Source: CAIWXH01 sp964555675 (GTDB lineage Bacteria > Chloroflexota > Chloroflexia > Chloroflexales > Chloroflexaceae). From it: DNA of 9,678 nucleotides. Positions 1-5,267 of this stretch are shown here, piece after piece. Each line of letters begins with the position of its first letter. Within the stretch, counting starts at the first letter, position 1. The stretch is taken from assembly GCA_964555675.1 (NCBI GenBank), contig CAZKTU010000249.1, positions 1 to 9,678 on the forward strand, written 5' to 3'. The notes below the pieces were generated by a model, which saw only the letters and a list, made by a program, of their open reading frames with translations, did not search any database and was not told the origin of the DNA. A program made the position numbers and the translations under genes.

Positions 1-106
1 CCGCGAGATCCTCGGCGTCGCGCGTCGCTGTGGGCACATTCCAGCGCGATTCGGCATACTTGCCGACGCCAATCACCAGGGCGTGGCCCTGCGGAAATCC
101 GGGCAT
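1..106 (-). CDS. Caspase-like (peptidase C14 / metacaspase-type) protein, 5' end only
   Basis: Only the first 35 codons are present; the gene continues past the left edge. The translation begins MPGFPQGHALVIGVGKY and continues to RDAEDLA. A hydrophobic strand of the form ALVIGVGKY, then a short loop, then a D-A-x-x-L-A helix start, is how the caspase fold (C14, p20 subunit) usually begins in bacterial metacaspase-like proteins. The catalytic His and Cys would lie beyond the window, so activity cannot be judged. The ATG at 104–106 is chosen because an AGAGG ribosome-binding site (minus strand, 112–116) sits 5 nt upstream and a good promoter lies further upstream. In bacteria such domains are proteases acting in stress, defence or signalling, often fused to repeat or effector domains; nothing here shows which. 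The family call rests on this short N-terminus alone. Confidence 0.7.
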   Translation of the reverse strand, partial: MPGFPQGHALVIGVGKYAESRWNVPTATRDAEDLA

Positions 107-145
107 GGTGGCCTCTTGTGTGCAATGACGGAGCCGCCTGCCCAG

Positions 146-174
146 AGTATAAGCTCCCCGTGGGGGCGCGGCAA
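146..174 (-). promoter_or_regulatory. Promoter of the caspase-like gene
   Basis: On the minus strand, TTGCCG (169–174, 4/6 to the -35 consensus) is separated by exactly 17 bp from TATACT (146–151, 5/6 to the -10 consensus). The start codon follows about 40 nt downstream. The spacer contains a CCCC-GT-GGGG dyad (156–165), a possible site for a regulator, though it may simply reflect GC richness. Confidence 0.6.
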
Positions 175-241
175 GGGGCAGCCAATCGAACAGGCCCGAA
201 CTCGGCCGCGCGCCAGATGCGGGCGCACCCCTGCGGTGGTA

Positions 242-259
242 GCCTGCCGACGTGCAGGC
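242..259. repeat. Short inverted repeat upstream of the MBL-fold gene
   Basis: GCCTGC (242–247) and GCAGGC (254–259) form a perfect 6-bp dyad around CGACGT, 38 bp upstream of the MBL-fold start codon. It could be an operator or a leader hairpin. I could not find a convincing -35/-10 pair for the plus-strand gene in this gap, so its role is unknown. Confidence 0.35.
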
Positions 260-296
260 CGCCCCGGCGTGGGGCGCCACCCAGTCAGAGGCAACT

Positions 297-1103
297 ATGA
301 CCGCCTACATCTGCCGCACCTGCGGCACCCAGTTCGCGCCGTCGGCCGAGCCGCCCGCCATCTGCCCCACCTGCGAGGACGAGCGCCAGTACGTCGGCTA
401 CGCCGGCCAGCAGTGGACCACCCTCGACGATCTGCGCCGCGAGCACCATAACCGCATCGAGCAGCTCGAGCCGGGCCTGACGGGCATCGGTACGGCGCCC
501 ACCTTCGCCATCGGCCAGCGAGCCCTGCTGGTGCAGACCCCCGCGGGCAATGTGCTCTGGGACTGCATCACCCTGCTCGACGAGGCCACGCTCGAGGCCG
601 TGCGAGCCCTCGGCGGCATCAGTGCGATCGCCATCTCGCACCCGCACTACTACGGAACTATGGTCGAGTGGGCCCGCACCTTCGGCGCAAATATCTATCT
701 GCACGCCAACGACCGAGCCCATGTTGCCCGCCCCGACCCCGCAATCAGCTTCTGGGACGGCGAGCGCCTGCCCCTGCCCGGCGGCCTGAGCCTCATCCAC
801 ACCGGCGGCCACTTCGCGGGCGCCCAGGTGCTGCACTGGCCCGCCGGCGCCGGCGGCAAGGGCGCCCTGCTCACCGGCGATATCATCAATGTGGTCCAGG
901 ACCGACGCTACGTTAGCTTTATGTACAGCTACCCCAACCTGATCCCGCTGCCCACGCGGGCGGTGCGCCACATCCTCGCCGCCGTCGAGCCCTTCGCCTA
1001 CGACCGCATCTACGGGGCCTGGTGGGATCGCGTGGTCGACCACGACGCCAAGGGCGCCGTCGAGCGCTCGGCCGCGCGCTATATCGCCGCTATCGAACAA
1101 TAG
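297..1103 (+). CDS. MBL-fold metallo-hydrolase with N-terminal zinc ribbon
   Basis: The product is 268 aa. An N-terminal rubredoxin-like zinc ribbon has CxxC pairs at C6/C9 and C23/C26. A metallo-beta-lactamase fold follows: strand and turn around residues 76–90 (ALLVQTPAGNVLWDC), the first metal motif at 115–120 as HPHYYG instead of canonical HxHxDH, H168/H172 in HTGGHFAG, and D195 in LLTGDII. The C-terminal part (IYGAWWDRVVDHDAKGAVERS) has no obvious canonical last His, though H249 is nearby. H115, H117, H172 and D195 could still bind at least one metal, but the usual second-site Asp-His pair is Tyr-Gly, so a mononuclear or altered site is likely (inference). The substrate is unknown. The ATG is supported by AGAGG (287–291) 5 nt upstream; an in-frame GTG at 252 would add 15 unlikely residues. 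It is divergent from the caspase-like gene and appears monocistronic, being followed by a strong hairpin. Confidence 0.85.
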   Translation: MTAYICRTCGTQFAPSAEPPAICPTCEDERQYVGYAGQQWTTLDDLRREHHNRIEQLEPGLTGIGTAPTFAIGQRALLVQTPAGNVLWDCITLLDEATLEAVRALGGISAIAISHPHYYGTMVEWARTFGANIYLHANDRAHVARPDPAISFWDGERLPLPGGLSLIHTGGHFAGAQVLHWPAGAGGKGALLTGDIINVVQDRRYVSFMYSYPNLIPLPTRAVRHILAAVEPFAYDRIYGAWWDRVVDHDAKGAVERSAARYIAAIEQ

Positions 1104-1139
1104 CGCGAGCAGGGGCTGATGCACCGCGCGCTGCGCTCA

Positions 1140-1164
1140 AGCCCGCCGGCTCAACCGGCGGGCT
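1140..1164 (+). terminator. Hairpin downstream of the MBL-fold gene, likely terminator
   Basis: A perfect 10-bp stem (1140–1149 with 1155–1164, AGCCCGCCGG paired to CCGGCGGGCT) encloses the 5-nt loop CTCAA, 36 bp after the stop codon. It is very stable but has no T-tract afterwards, so it is not a textbook rho-independent terminator. U-less hairpin terminators are proposed for high-GC bacteria. Its position between a gene end and the next promoter supports a terminating or 3'-end-stabilising role. Confidence 0.55.
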
Positions 1165-1224
1165 CCGGCTCCGAAGCCAGGCGGCGCAGGGTCGGGCAGG
1201 GCACGCAGCGCGAGCGAGGGCGCC

Positions 1225-1253
1225 TTGATCCACGGCACGCTTCGTGCTATAAT
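1225..1253 (+). promoter_or_regulatory. Promoter of the TetR–thioesterase–GNAT operon
   Basis: TTGATC (1225–1230, 4/6) and a perfect TATAAT (1248–1253) are separated by exactly 17 bp. Transcription would begin near 1260–1261, about 35 nt before the ATG of the regulator gene. The nearby bases are AT-rich against a GC-rich background. Confidence 0.75.
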
Positions 1254-1255
1254 GG

Positions 1256-1279
1256 AAAAGACCGAACAGTCGGTTTTTT
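1256..1279. promoter_or_regulatory. Palindromic operator for the TetR-family regulator
   Basis: ACCGA (1261–1265) and TCGGT (1270–1274) are a perfect inverted repeat around ACAG. Flanking AAAA (1256–1259) and TTTT (1276–1279) extend the symmetry, with one mismatch at 1260/1275. The site lies immediately after the -10 box, on the predicted start point, where a repressor would block initiation. AGACC…GGT dyads are common among TetR-family operators. Autoregulation by the adjacent regulator is inferred. Confidence 0.65.
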
Positions 1280-1295
1280 ATCAGGTGAGACGACC

Positions 1296-1904
1296 ATGGC
1301 TAAAGGCGAGTTGACCAGGCAGCGAATCATCGAGCGCGCGGCCCCCGTGTTCAACACACTGGGCTACAGCGGCACCAGCATGAGCGAGCTGACGCGGGCG
1401 ACCGGCCTCGAGAAGGGCGGGATCTACAATCACTTCCCGAGCAAAGAGGCCCTGGCCCTCGCCTCGTTCGACTACGCGGTGCAGGTCGTCGCCGAGCGCT
1501 TCCGCATCGCCCTCGCGGGGGTCGAGCCGGCCCTCGCGCGCCTCGACGCGATGGTGCAGGTCTTCGCCGCCTACCTCGAGCAGCCGCCCCTCCCCGGGGG
1601 CTGCCCGATCCTCAACACCGCCGTCGAGGCCGACGACACCGAGCCGGCTCTGCGCGCGCGCGCCCAGGCCGCGATGACCGACCTGCAAAAGCTGATCGGC
1701 GTCACCGTGAAGGCCGGGGTCGCCCAGGGCGAGCTGCGGCCCGACACCGACCCGCGCGCCGTCGCCGCGGTGCTGACCGCGACCATGGAGGGCGCGATCA
1801 TGCTCGCGCGCCTCTACGACGACCCCGCCCCGCTGCGCCACGCCCTCGCCCATGCGCGCTGGTACATCGGACAGCTGGCAAGCGACAGAGCTTCAGCAGA
1901 TTAA
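1296..1904 (+). CDS. TetR/AcrR-family transcriptional regulator
   Basis: The product is 202 aa, a normal length for the family. Residues 6–50 form the TetR DNA-binding domain: helix 1 (TRQRIIERAAPVFNTLGY), then the helix-turn-helix GTSMSELTRATGLEKGGIYNHF with the hallmark IYNHF-x-SKEAL. The C-terminal ligand-binding half holds GGCPILNTAVEADD (101–114), a cysteine-containing segment like that of the LmrA/YxaF-type C-terminal domain. The ligand is not predictable. The ATG at 1296 has AGGTGAG (1283–1289) at good spacing; the longer in-frame upstream extension crosses the promoter and is rejected. It is the first gene of an operon: the thioesterase gene starts 16 bp after its stop. A palindrome over the promoter start point suggests it represses its own operon and is released by a small molecule, possibly an acyl-CoA or a drug-like compound (inference). 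Confidence 0.9.
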   Translation: MAKGELTRQRIIERAAPVFNTLGYSGTSMSELTRATGLEKGGIYNHFPSKEALALASFDYAVQVVAERFRIALAGVEPALARLDAMVQVFAAYLEQPPLPGGCPILNTAVEADDTEPALRARAQAAMTDLQKLIGVTVKAGVAQGELRPDTDPRAVAAVLTATMEGAIMLARLYDDPAPLRHALAHARWYIGQLASDRASAD

Positions 1905-1920
1905 GCCATAGGGAGATACG

Positions 1921-2439
1921 ATGTCAAACGCCGAGCACCGGCTGCGCAGCAGGACCGTTACCTGGCAGGACCCGAGCGTCTCTGCCAGGGCCGCCCGCGA
2001 GCTGCCCGGCCGCAGCTTCCTCGAGGCCATCGCGAGCGGCGAGCTGCCCGCGCCCCCGGCCGTGCTGATGCTTGGCCTCGGCCTCGACGAGATTGGCGAC
2101 GGGCGCGTGGTCTTCAGCCTCGACCCCGCCGAGCACCACTATAACCCGATCGGCAGCGTCCACGGCGGCGTGATCAGCACTCTCTGCGATACGGCCATGG
2201 GCTGCGCGGTGCAGAGCACCCTACCCGCCGGCGCCGGCTACACCACCCTCGAGCTGAAGGTCAACTTCCTGCGCGCTCTGACCACCGGCAGCGGGGCCGT
2301 GCGCTGCGTCGGCCAGGTGCTCCACGCCGGCGGGCGCATCGCCATCGCCGAGGGCCGCGTGCTCGACGCCGAAGGCCGGCTCTACGCCCACGCCACAACC
2401 ACCTGCATGCTCTTCCGCCCCGAGCAGGAGGCGCGATGA
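1921..2439 (+). CDS. PaaI-family hotdog-fold acyl-CoA thioesterase
   Basis: The product is 172 aa, slightly long for PaaI-type enzymes (about 140) because of a roughly 30-residue N-terminal extension. The diagnostic hotdog motif is at 73–90: HHYNPIGSVHGGVISTLCD, with N75, G78, H81-G82-G83 at the start of the central helix and D90, the usual catalytic acid/base. The later strands (TTLELKVNFLRAL, then a G-x-V-x-H-x-G-R-x-I-A-x-A-E-G segment) also fit. PaaI-type enzymes hydrolyse the thioester of aromatic or medium-chain acyl-CoAs in the cytoplasm as tetramers; the exact substrate cannot be read. AGGGAG (1910–1915) lies 5 nt before the ATG. Its stop overlaps the start of the GNAT gene (ATGA), so the two are translationally coupled. 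Confidence 0.88.
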   Translation: MSNAEHRLRSRTVTWQDPSVSARAARELPGRSFLEAIASGELPAPPAVLMLGLGLDEIGDGRVVFSLDPAEHHYNPIGSVHGGVISTLCDTAMGCAVQSTLPAGAGYTTLELKVNFLRALTTGSGAVRCVGQVLHAGGRIAIAEGRVLDAEGRLYAHATTTCMLFRPEQEAR

Positions 2440-2957
2440 TCAGCCTGACGCCCAGGCAGCTGCACACCAGGCAGGGCCGCCCGATCAGCATCGCCCCGGC
2501 CGCCCCCGGCGACGCCGAGGCCCTGGCGACGATGCTCGGAGGCCTCTCGGCCGAGACGATGTGCCGCCGCTACCTGACCCCCGCCGTGATGGCGCCCGAG
2601 CGGGCGCGCGTCGAGGCCGAGCGCCTGGCCCGCAGCGACGACGACTATATCGTGCTCGTGGCCCGGGCCGACGAGGCCCCGCGCCCGATTGTGGCCATCG
2701 CCGAGCTCGCCCGCGACCAGGGCGCGCCCACTGTTGGCGAGGGCGCCATCGTCGTGGCCGACGCCTATCAGAACGAGGGCATCGGCCGCGCCGTGGCCGA
2801 GCAGATGGCCGCCGCCGCCCGCAACGCCGAGATCAGCACCGTACGGGCGACCGTCCTGGCCACCAACACGCCCGTCCGCCGCCTGATCGCCTCCCTCGGC
2901 CGCCCCTTCCGCATCCGCCACTGGCGCGGCGAGCTCCAGGTAGAGATCTCGGCATAA
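2436..2957 (+). CDS. GNAT-family N-acetyltransferase
   Basis: The product is 173 aa with one GNAT domain. After a short N-terminal arm, the fold begins at about residue 17 (ISIAPAAPGDAEAL). The segment SAETMCRRYLTP (38–49) resembles the S-x-x-S-x-Y-x-R-F motif of Pat/AcuA-like protein acetyltransferase domains. The acetyl-CoA-binding motif A is at 106–120, VVADAYQNEGIGRAV, where Q112-x-x-G115-x-G117 is the pyrophosphate loop. Motif B follows with N144 and a helix. The family transfers acetyl from acetyl-CoA to an amine on a small molecule or protein; the acceptor is unknown, and resemblance to Pat-type domains only hints at protein lysine. The start overlaps the thioesterase stop by 4 bp, so it is the third operon gene and likely co-regulated by the TetR protein. 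It is followed by a repeat-rich gap. Confidence 0.87.
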   Translation: MISLTPRQLHTRQGRPISIAPAAPGDAEALATMLGGLSAETMCRRYLTPAVMAPERARVEAERLARSDDDYIVLVARADEAPRPIVAIAELARDQGAPTVGEGAIVVADAYQNEGIGRAVAEQMAAAARNAEISTVRATVLATNTPVRRLIASLGRPFRIRHWRGELQVEISA

Positions 2958-3013
2958 GGAGGCGTGGGGCGCTCTTTTGCCGGGGCTTGCTGCCCCTGCC
3001 GCCCCGCGTTGAG

Positions 3014-3027
3014 GCCTGCCGCCAGGC
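3014..3027. repeat. Small hairpin, reverse-complement twin of 3116–3129
   Basis: GCCTGCCGCCAGGC is a 5-bp stem with loop CCGC. Its exact reverse complement, GCCTGGCGGCAGGC, is at 3116–3129, inside the larger inverted repeat at 3106–3139. The two copies face each other across about 90 bp holding the direct-repeat copies A and B. Confidence 0.55.
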
Positions 3028-3033
3028 TGGCGC

Positions 3034-3181
3034 GAGGGCTGCGCCCCTCGACCCCACTGGAAGCTGGTGCTGCTGGTTCTGGGGCTGCGCCCCTGACCCC
3101 TGTTTTGTCAGGAGGGCCTGGCGGCAGGCCCTCCTGACACCCTCGCGCCGCGGGGGCTTCGCCCCTCGACCCCACAGGAAG
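3034..3181. repeat. Three degenerate direct copies of a GGGGCTKCGCCCCTCGACCCC-type module
   Basis: Copy A is at 3034–3063 and copy C at 3152–3181; they align over about 30 bp (G-rich start, GCGCCCCTCGACCCCAC core, then GGAAG) with few differences. A shorter copy B (3081–3100) shares the GGGGCTGCGCCCCTGACCCC part. Each copy contains a GGGGC–NNN–GCCCC mini-hairpin; in copy A one G of the left arm is missing. I associate repeats of this style with intergenic regions of Chloroflexota and some other high-GC genomes. The outer coordinates span all three copies. Confidence 0.65.
3106..3139. repeat. Perfect 15-bp inverted repeat (large hairpin)
   Basis: TGTCAGGAGGGCCTG (3106–3120) and CAGGCCCTCCTGACA (3125–3139) pair perfectly around loop GCGG. 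It is the strongest hairpin in the convergent gap and would fold in transcripts from either strand, so it may act as a bidirectional stop or RNA-stabilising structure. There is no T-tract after the stem on either strand; the TTTT just left of it would be AAAA in a minus-strand transcript. It is therefore listed as a repeat, not a terminator. Confidence 0.7.
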
Positions 3182-3195
3182 ATGCCTCTGCTATG

Positions 3196-3222
3196 CCGCT
3201 GGCCGTGCTGTCATGCCAGCGG
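3196..3222. repeat. 8-bp inverted repeat in the gap after fhs
   Basis: CCGCTGGC (3196–3203) and GCCAGCGG (3215–3222) pair around an 11-nt loop. It lies about 125 bp downstream of the fhs stop codon in the minus-strand direction. It could belong to the fhs transcript end but has no T-tract. Confidence 0.4.
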
Positions 3223-3345
3223 AGCTATCGCTGACGGGCAGTTCTCCGCACGGCGCGCGTCTTGCGGCTACTCTAGGGACGCTTCAGGCATACAGGCTTC
3301 GCTCGCCTGGCGCGGGGGAGCGCGAGGGGGCCGGCGACTGCCCCG

Positions 3346-5064
3346 CTAAAAGAGCCCCACCGTATCCCCATTCTCATCGATGTCGACGTGGTGGGCGGCG
3401 GGGTCGCTGCCCAGGCCCGGCATGGTCACGGTGTCGCCGGCGATCGGGTAGATGAAGCCCGCGCCGACGCTGGCCCTGGCCTCGCGGATGGGGAAGGTGA
3501 AGCCCGTGGGGGCACCCTTGAGGCTGGGGTCGTGGCTGAGGCTGAGGTGCGTCTTGGCCATACAGATCGGCAACTGGCCGAAGCCGCTGGCCTCAAAGGC
3601 GGCGATCTGCTCGGCGGCGAGGGGGCTCAGCTCGATGTCGGCGGCCCCGTAGATCGTCGTGGCCAGGGTGCGGATCTTCTCGACGATCGGCATGTCGAGC
3701 GGGTAGAGCAGCTGCGGAGCGGGCCGCTCGGCGCGCTCGGCGGCGGCGATCACCGCCCGGGCCAGCTCCTCGCCGCCGGCGCCGCCCTGGGCGAAGACGC
3801 GGCTGACCGCCAGGGTCTCGGCGCCGGCCTCGGCGGCCACGCGGGCGGCGGCCTCGACCTCCGAGGGGTGGTCCTCGGGGTAGGCGTTGAGCGCCACGAC
3901 CACCGGCACGCCGAAGCGGCGCACATTGGCGATCTGCTTGCGCAGGTTGGCCCCGCCCACGTAGACATCGTCGGGGTTCTCGGCCAGCAGCTCGGCGGGC
4001 AGGGGCTTGCCGGCGACGATCTTGTACTTGCCGGTGTGGCTCTTGAGCGCGCGCACCGTCGCCACCACCACAGCGGCGGCGGGCCAGAGGCCCGAGGCGC
4101 GGCACTTGATGTCGAAGAACTTCTCGCCGCCCATGTCGGCGCCGAAGCCCGCCTCGGTGACCACATACTCGGCGGCGCGCAGGCCGATCTGGTCGGCCAG
4201 GATCGAGGAGTTGCCCTGGGCGATGTTGGCGAAGGGCCCGGCGTGGATGATCGCCGGGGTGTTCTCGATCGTCTGCATCAGGTTGGGCTTGAGGGCCTCG
4301 CGCAGCAGCACCGTGGCCGTCCCGGCGGCGCGCACATCCTCGGCGGTGATCGGGGCGCCCGACTGGCTGAAGGCCACCACCATGCGCCCGATGCGCCGGC
4401 GCAGGTCGAGCAGGGCCTCGCGGGCGGTGCGCCCGTCGGTCATGGCCAGGATGGCCATCAGCTCGCTGGCGACGCTGATGTCGAAGCCGGTGTTGCGCGG
4501 GATGCCGTTGAGCTTACCGCCCAGGCCGACCGTCACCTGGCGCAAGAAGCGGTCGTTCACGTCGGTGACGCGCCGGATCGCGATGCGCTCGGGGTCGATG
4601 CCGAGCGGGTTGCCGTGGTACCAGCTGTTGTCGGTCAGGGCGGCGAGCTGGTTGTGGGCCTGGGTCACGGCGTGGATGTCGCCGTTGAGGTGCAGGATGC
4701 TACCCTCGAGGGGCACTACCTGCGAGTAGCCGCCGCCGGCGCCGCCGCCCTTGATGCCGAAGACCGGGCCGAGCGACGATTGGCGGATGGCGATCGCCGC
4801 CCGCCGGCCGACCCGGTTGAGGGCCATGCCCAGGCCGATCGTGGTGGTGGTCTTGCCCTCGCCGAGGGGCGTCGGCGTGATCGCCGTCACCAGAATGTAC
4901 TTGCCGAGGGGGCGATCGGCAAACTCCTCGAGAAAACCGAGGTCGAGCTTGGCCTTGTGGCGACCGTGGGGCTCGACGTAGCGATCGGGCACGCCAAGGC
5001 GCTCGGCGACGGCGGCGATGGGGGCGAGGGTCGCCTCTGCGGCGATCTGGAGGCTGGTCTTCAT
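3346..5064 (-). CDS. fhs: Formate–tetrahydrofolate ligase (10-formyl-THF synthetase)
   Basis: The enzyme makes 10-formyltetrahydrofolate from formate, THF and ATP in the cytoplasm, feeding purine and one-carbon pathways or the methyl branch of the Wood–Ljungdahl route. The product is 572 aa (family usually about 555–560). Visible motifs are the ATP-binding P-loop TPTPLGEGKTTTTIGLG (63–79), the first family signature GIKGGGAGGGYSQ (103–115), EAGFGADMGGEKFFDIKCR (304–322), the second signature region VATVRALKSHTGKYK (334–348) and the conserved C-terminal end MPGLGSDPAAHH…DIDENGDTVGLF. After VRALK the usual MHGG is SHTGKYK, and the segment up to FGVPVVVALN is about 8 residues longer than in the classical clostridial enzyme, which explains part of the extra length. 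The ATG at 5062–5064 is chosen because GGAG (minus, 5072–5075) lies 7 nt upstream and MKTSLQIA matches family N-termini; a longer frame to 5145 is rejected. It lies 203 bp after the ABC genes on the same strand. Confidence 0.96.
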   Translation of the reverse strand: MKTSLQIAAEATLAPIAAVAERLGVPDRYVEPHGRHKAKLDLGFLEEFADRPLGKYILVTAITPTPLGEGKTTTTIGLGMALNRVGRRAAIAIRQSSLGPVFGIKGGGAGGGYSQVVPLEGSILHLNGDIHAVTQAHNQLAALTDNSWYHGNPLGIDPERIAIRRVTDVNDRFLRQVTVGLGGKLNGIPRNTGFDISVASELMAILAMTDGRTAREALLDLRRRIGRMVVAFSQSGAPITAEDVRAAGTATVLLREALKPNLMQTIENTPAIIHAGPFANIAQGNSSILADQIGLRAAEYVVTEAGFGADMGGEKFFDIKCRASGLWPAAAVVVATVRALKSHTGKYKIVAGKPLPAELLAENPDDVYVGGANLRKQIANVRRFGVPVVVALNAYPEDHPSEVEAAARVAAEAGAETLAVSRVFAQGGAGGEELARAVIAAAERAERPAPQLLYPLDMPIVEKIRTLATTIYGAADIELSPLAAEQIAAFEASGFGQLPICMAKTHLSLSHDPSLKGAPTGFTFPIREARASVGAGFIYPIAGDTVTMPGLGSDPAAHHVDIDENGDTVGLF

Positions 5065-5087
5065 TGGGGCGCTCCATGTGACTCTTG

Positions 5088-5110
5088 CGGGGCTCTGGGC
5101 CCCGATGATA
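5088..5110 (-). promoter_or_regulatory. Possible fhs promoter -10 box and adjacent dyad
   Basis: On the minus strand TATCAT (5105–5110, 5/6 to the -10 consensus) lies about 40 nt before the fhs start codon. No good -35 is visible at 16–18 bp. Directly downstream is a perfect 6-bp inverted repeat, CGGGGC and GCCCCG around a 5-nt loop (5088–5104), placed where a regulator or leader hairpin could act. Weak evidence. Confidence 0.3.
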
Positions 5111-5145
5111 CCACTCTTGCGCCACACACGTCGCAGGGGCAGCAA

Positions 5146-5243
5146 AGCTTCTGGGAAGCTTGCGCCGGAGCCGCAGCCCGCTTACCCGCGCTCGGGGCAG
5201 GTAGTTGAGCCACGACACCTATTGGCGGCGCTTCCCAGAAGCT
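5146..5243. repeat. 14-bp inverted repeat pair between the ABC and fhs genes
   Basis: AGCTTCTGGGAAGC (5146–5159) is the exact reverse complement of GCTTCCCAGAAGCT (5230–5243), with 70 bp between them. Each arm is also close to self-palindromic; the first forms its own 7-bp stem, AAGCTTC with GAAGCTT (5145–5151, 5155–5161), with loop TGG. In a minus-strand transcript the arm nearer 5243 follows the ABC stop by 24 nt, so either the long pairing or the local hairpins could mark the end of the efflux operon. No T-tract is present. Confidence 0.55.
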
Positions 5244-5267
5244 GTGGGTCTGGAAGGGCGCGAGCCC

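Larger units (their letters stand above)
2958..3345. other. 388-bp non-coding gap between convergent genes, filled with repeats
   Basis: This gap separates the end of the GNAT gene (plus) from the end of fhs (minus). I see no credible gene: the plus-strand open frame running through it is a shadow of the GNAT gene in another frame. The first 225 bp are a mosaic of GGGGC…GCCCC hairpin modules with CGACCCC tails, plus two inverse copies of a GCCTG/CAGGC hairpin. The last 160 bp contain one 8-bp inverted repeat and otherwise nothing I recognise. Such a gap between convergent genes probably ends transcription from both sides. Confidence 0.6.

Noticed and set aside
83..451. Plus-strand open frame starting in the divergent gap
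   Set aside because: It overlaps the minus-strand caspase-like start, its promoter and the MBL gene in a different frame; arginine/proline-rich with no motif.
285..1124. A 279-codon minus-strand open frame opposite the MBL-fold gene
   Set aside because: The plus strand has the Cys4 ribbon and the MBL motifs in order; the minus-strand product has no recognisable feature.
1119..1295. Extended N-terminus of the TetR protein
   Set aside because: It would be translated across the -35, -10 and operator, and the TetR domain begins properly at the ATG at 1296 with its own ribosome-binding site.
3106..3139. Calling the 15-bp inverted repeat a canonical rho-independent terminator
   Set aside because: There is no T-tract downstream of the stem on either strand, so it is recorded as a repeat with possible terminating function.
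2958..3345. CRISPR array or insertion sequence in the repeat-rich gap
   Set aside because: Repeat copies are degenerate, irregularly spaced and GC-palindromic; there are no unique equal-length spacers and no transposase.
2561..3349. A 262-codon plus-strand frame running from inside the GNAT gene through the convergent gap
   Set aside because: It is arginine/proline-rich shadow translation of the GNAT gene in another frame, then of repeats, with no supporting ribosome-binding site.
3388..5208. A 606-codon plus-strand open frame opposite fhs
   Set aside because: It is an antisense shadow caused by high third-position GC. Its product is low-complexity (rich in G, A, L, H, V) with no family motifs, while the minus strand encodes a textbook formate–THF ligase.
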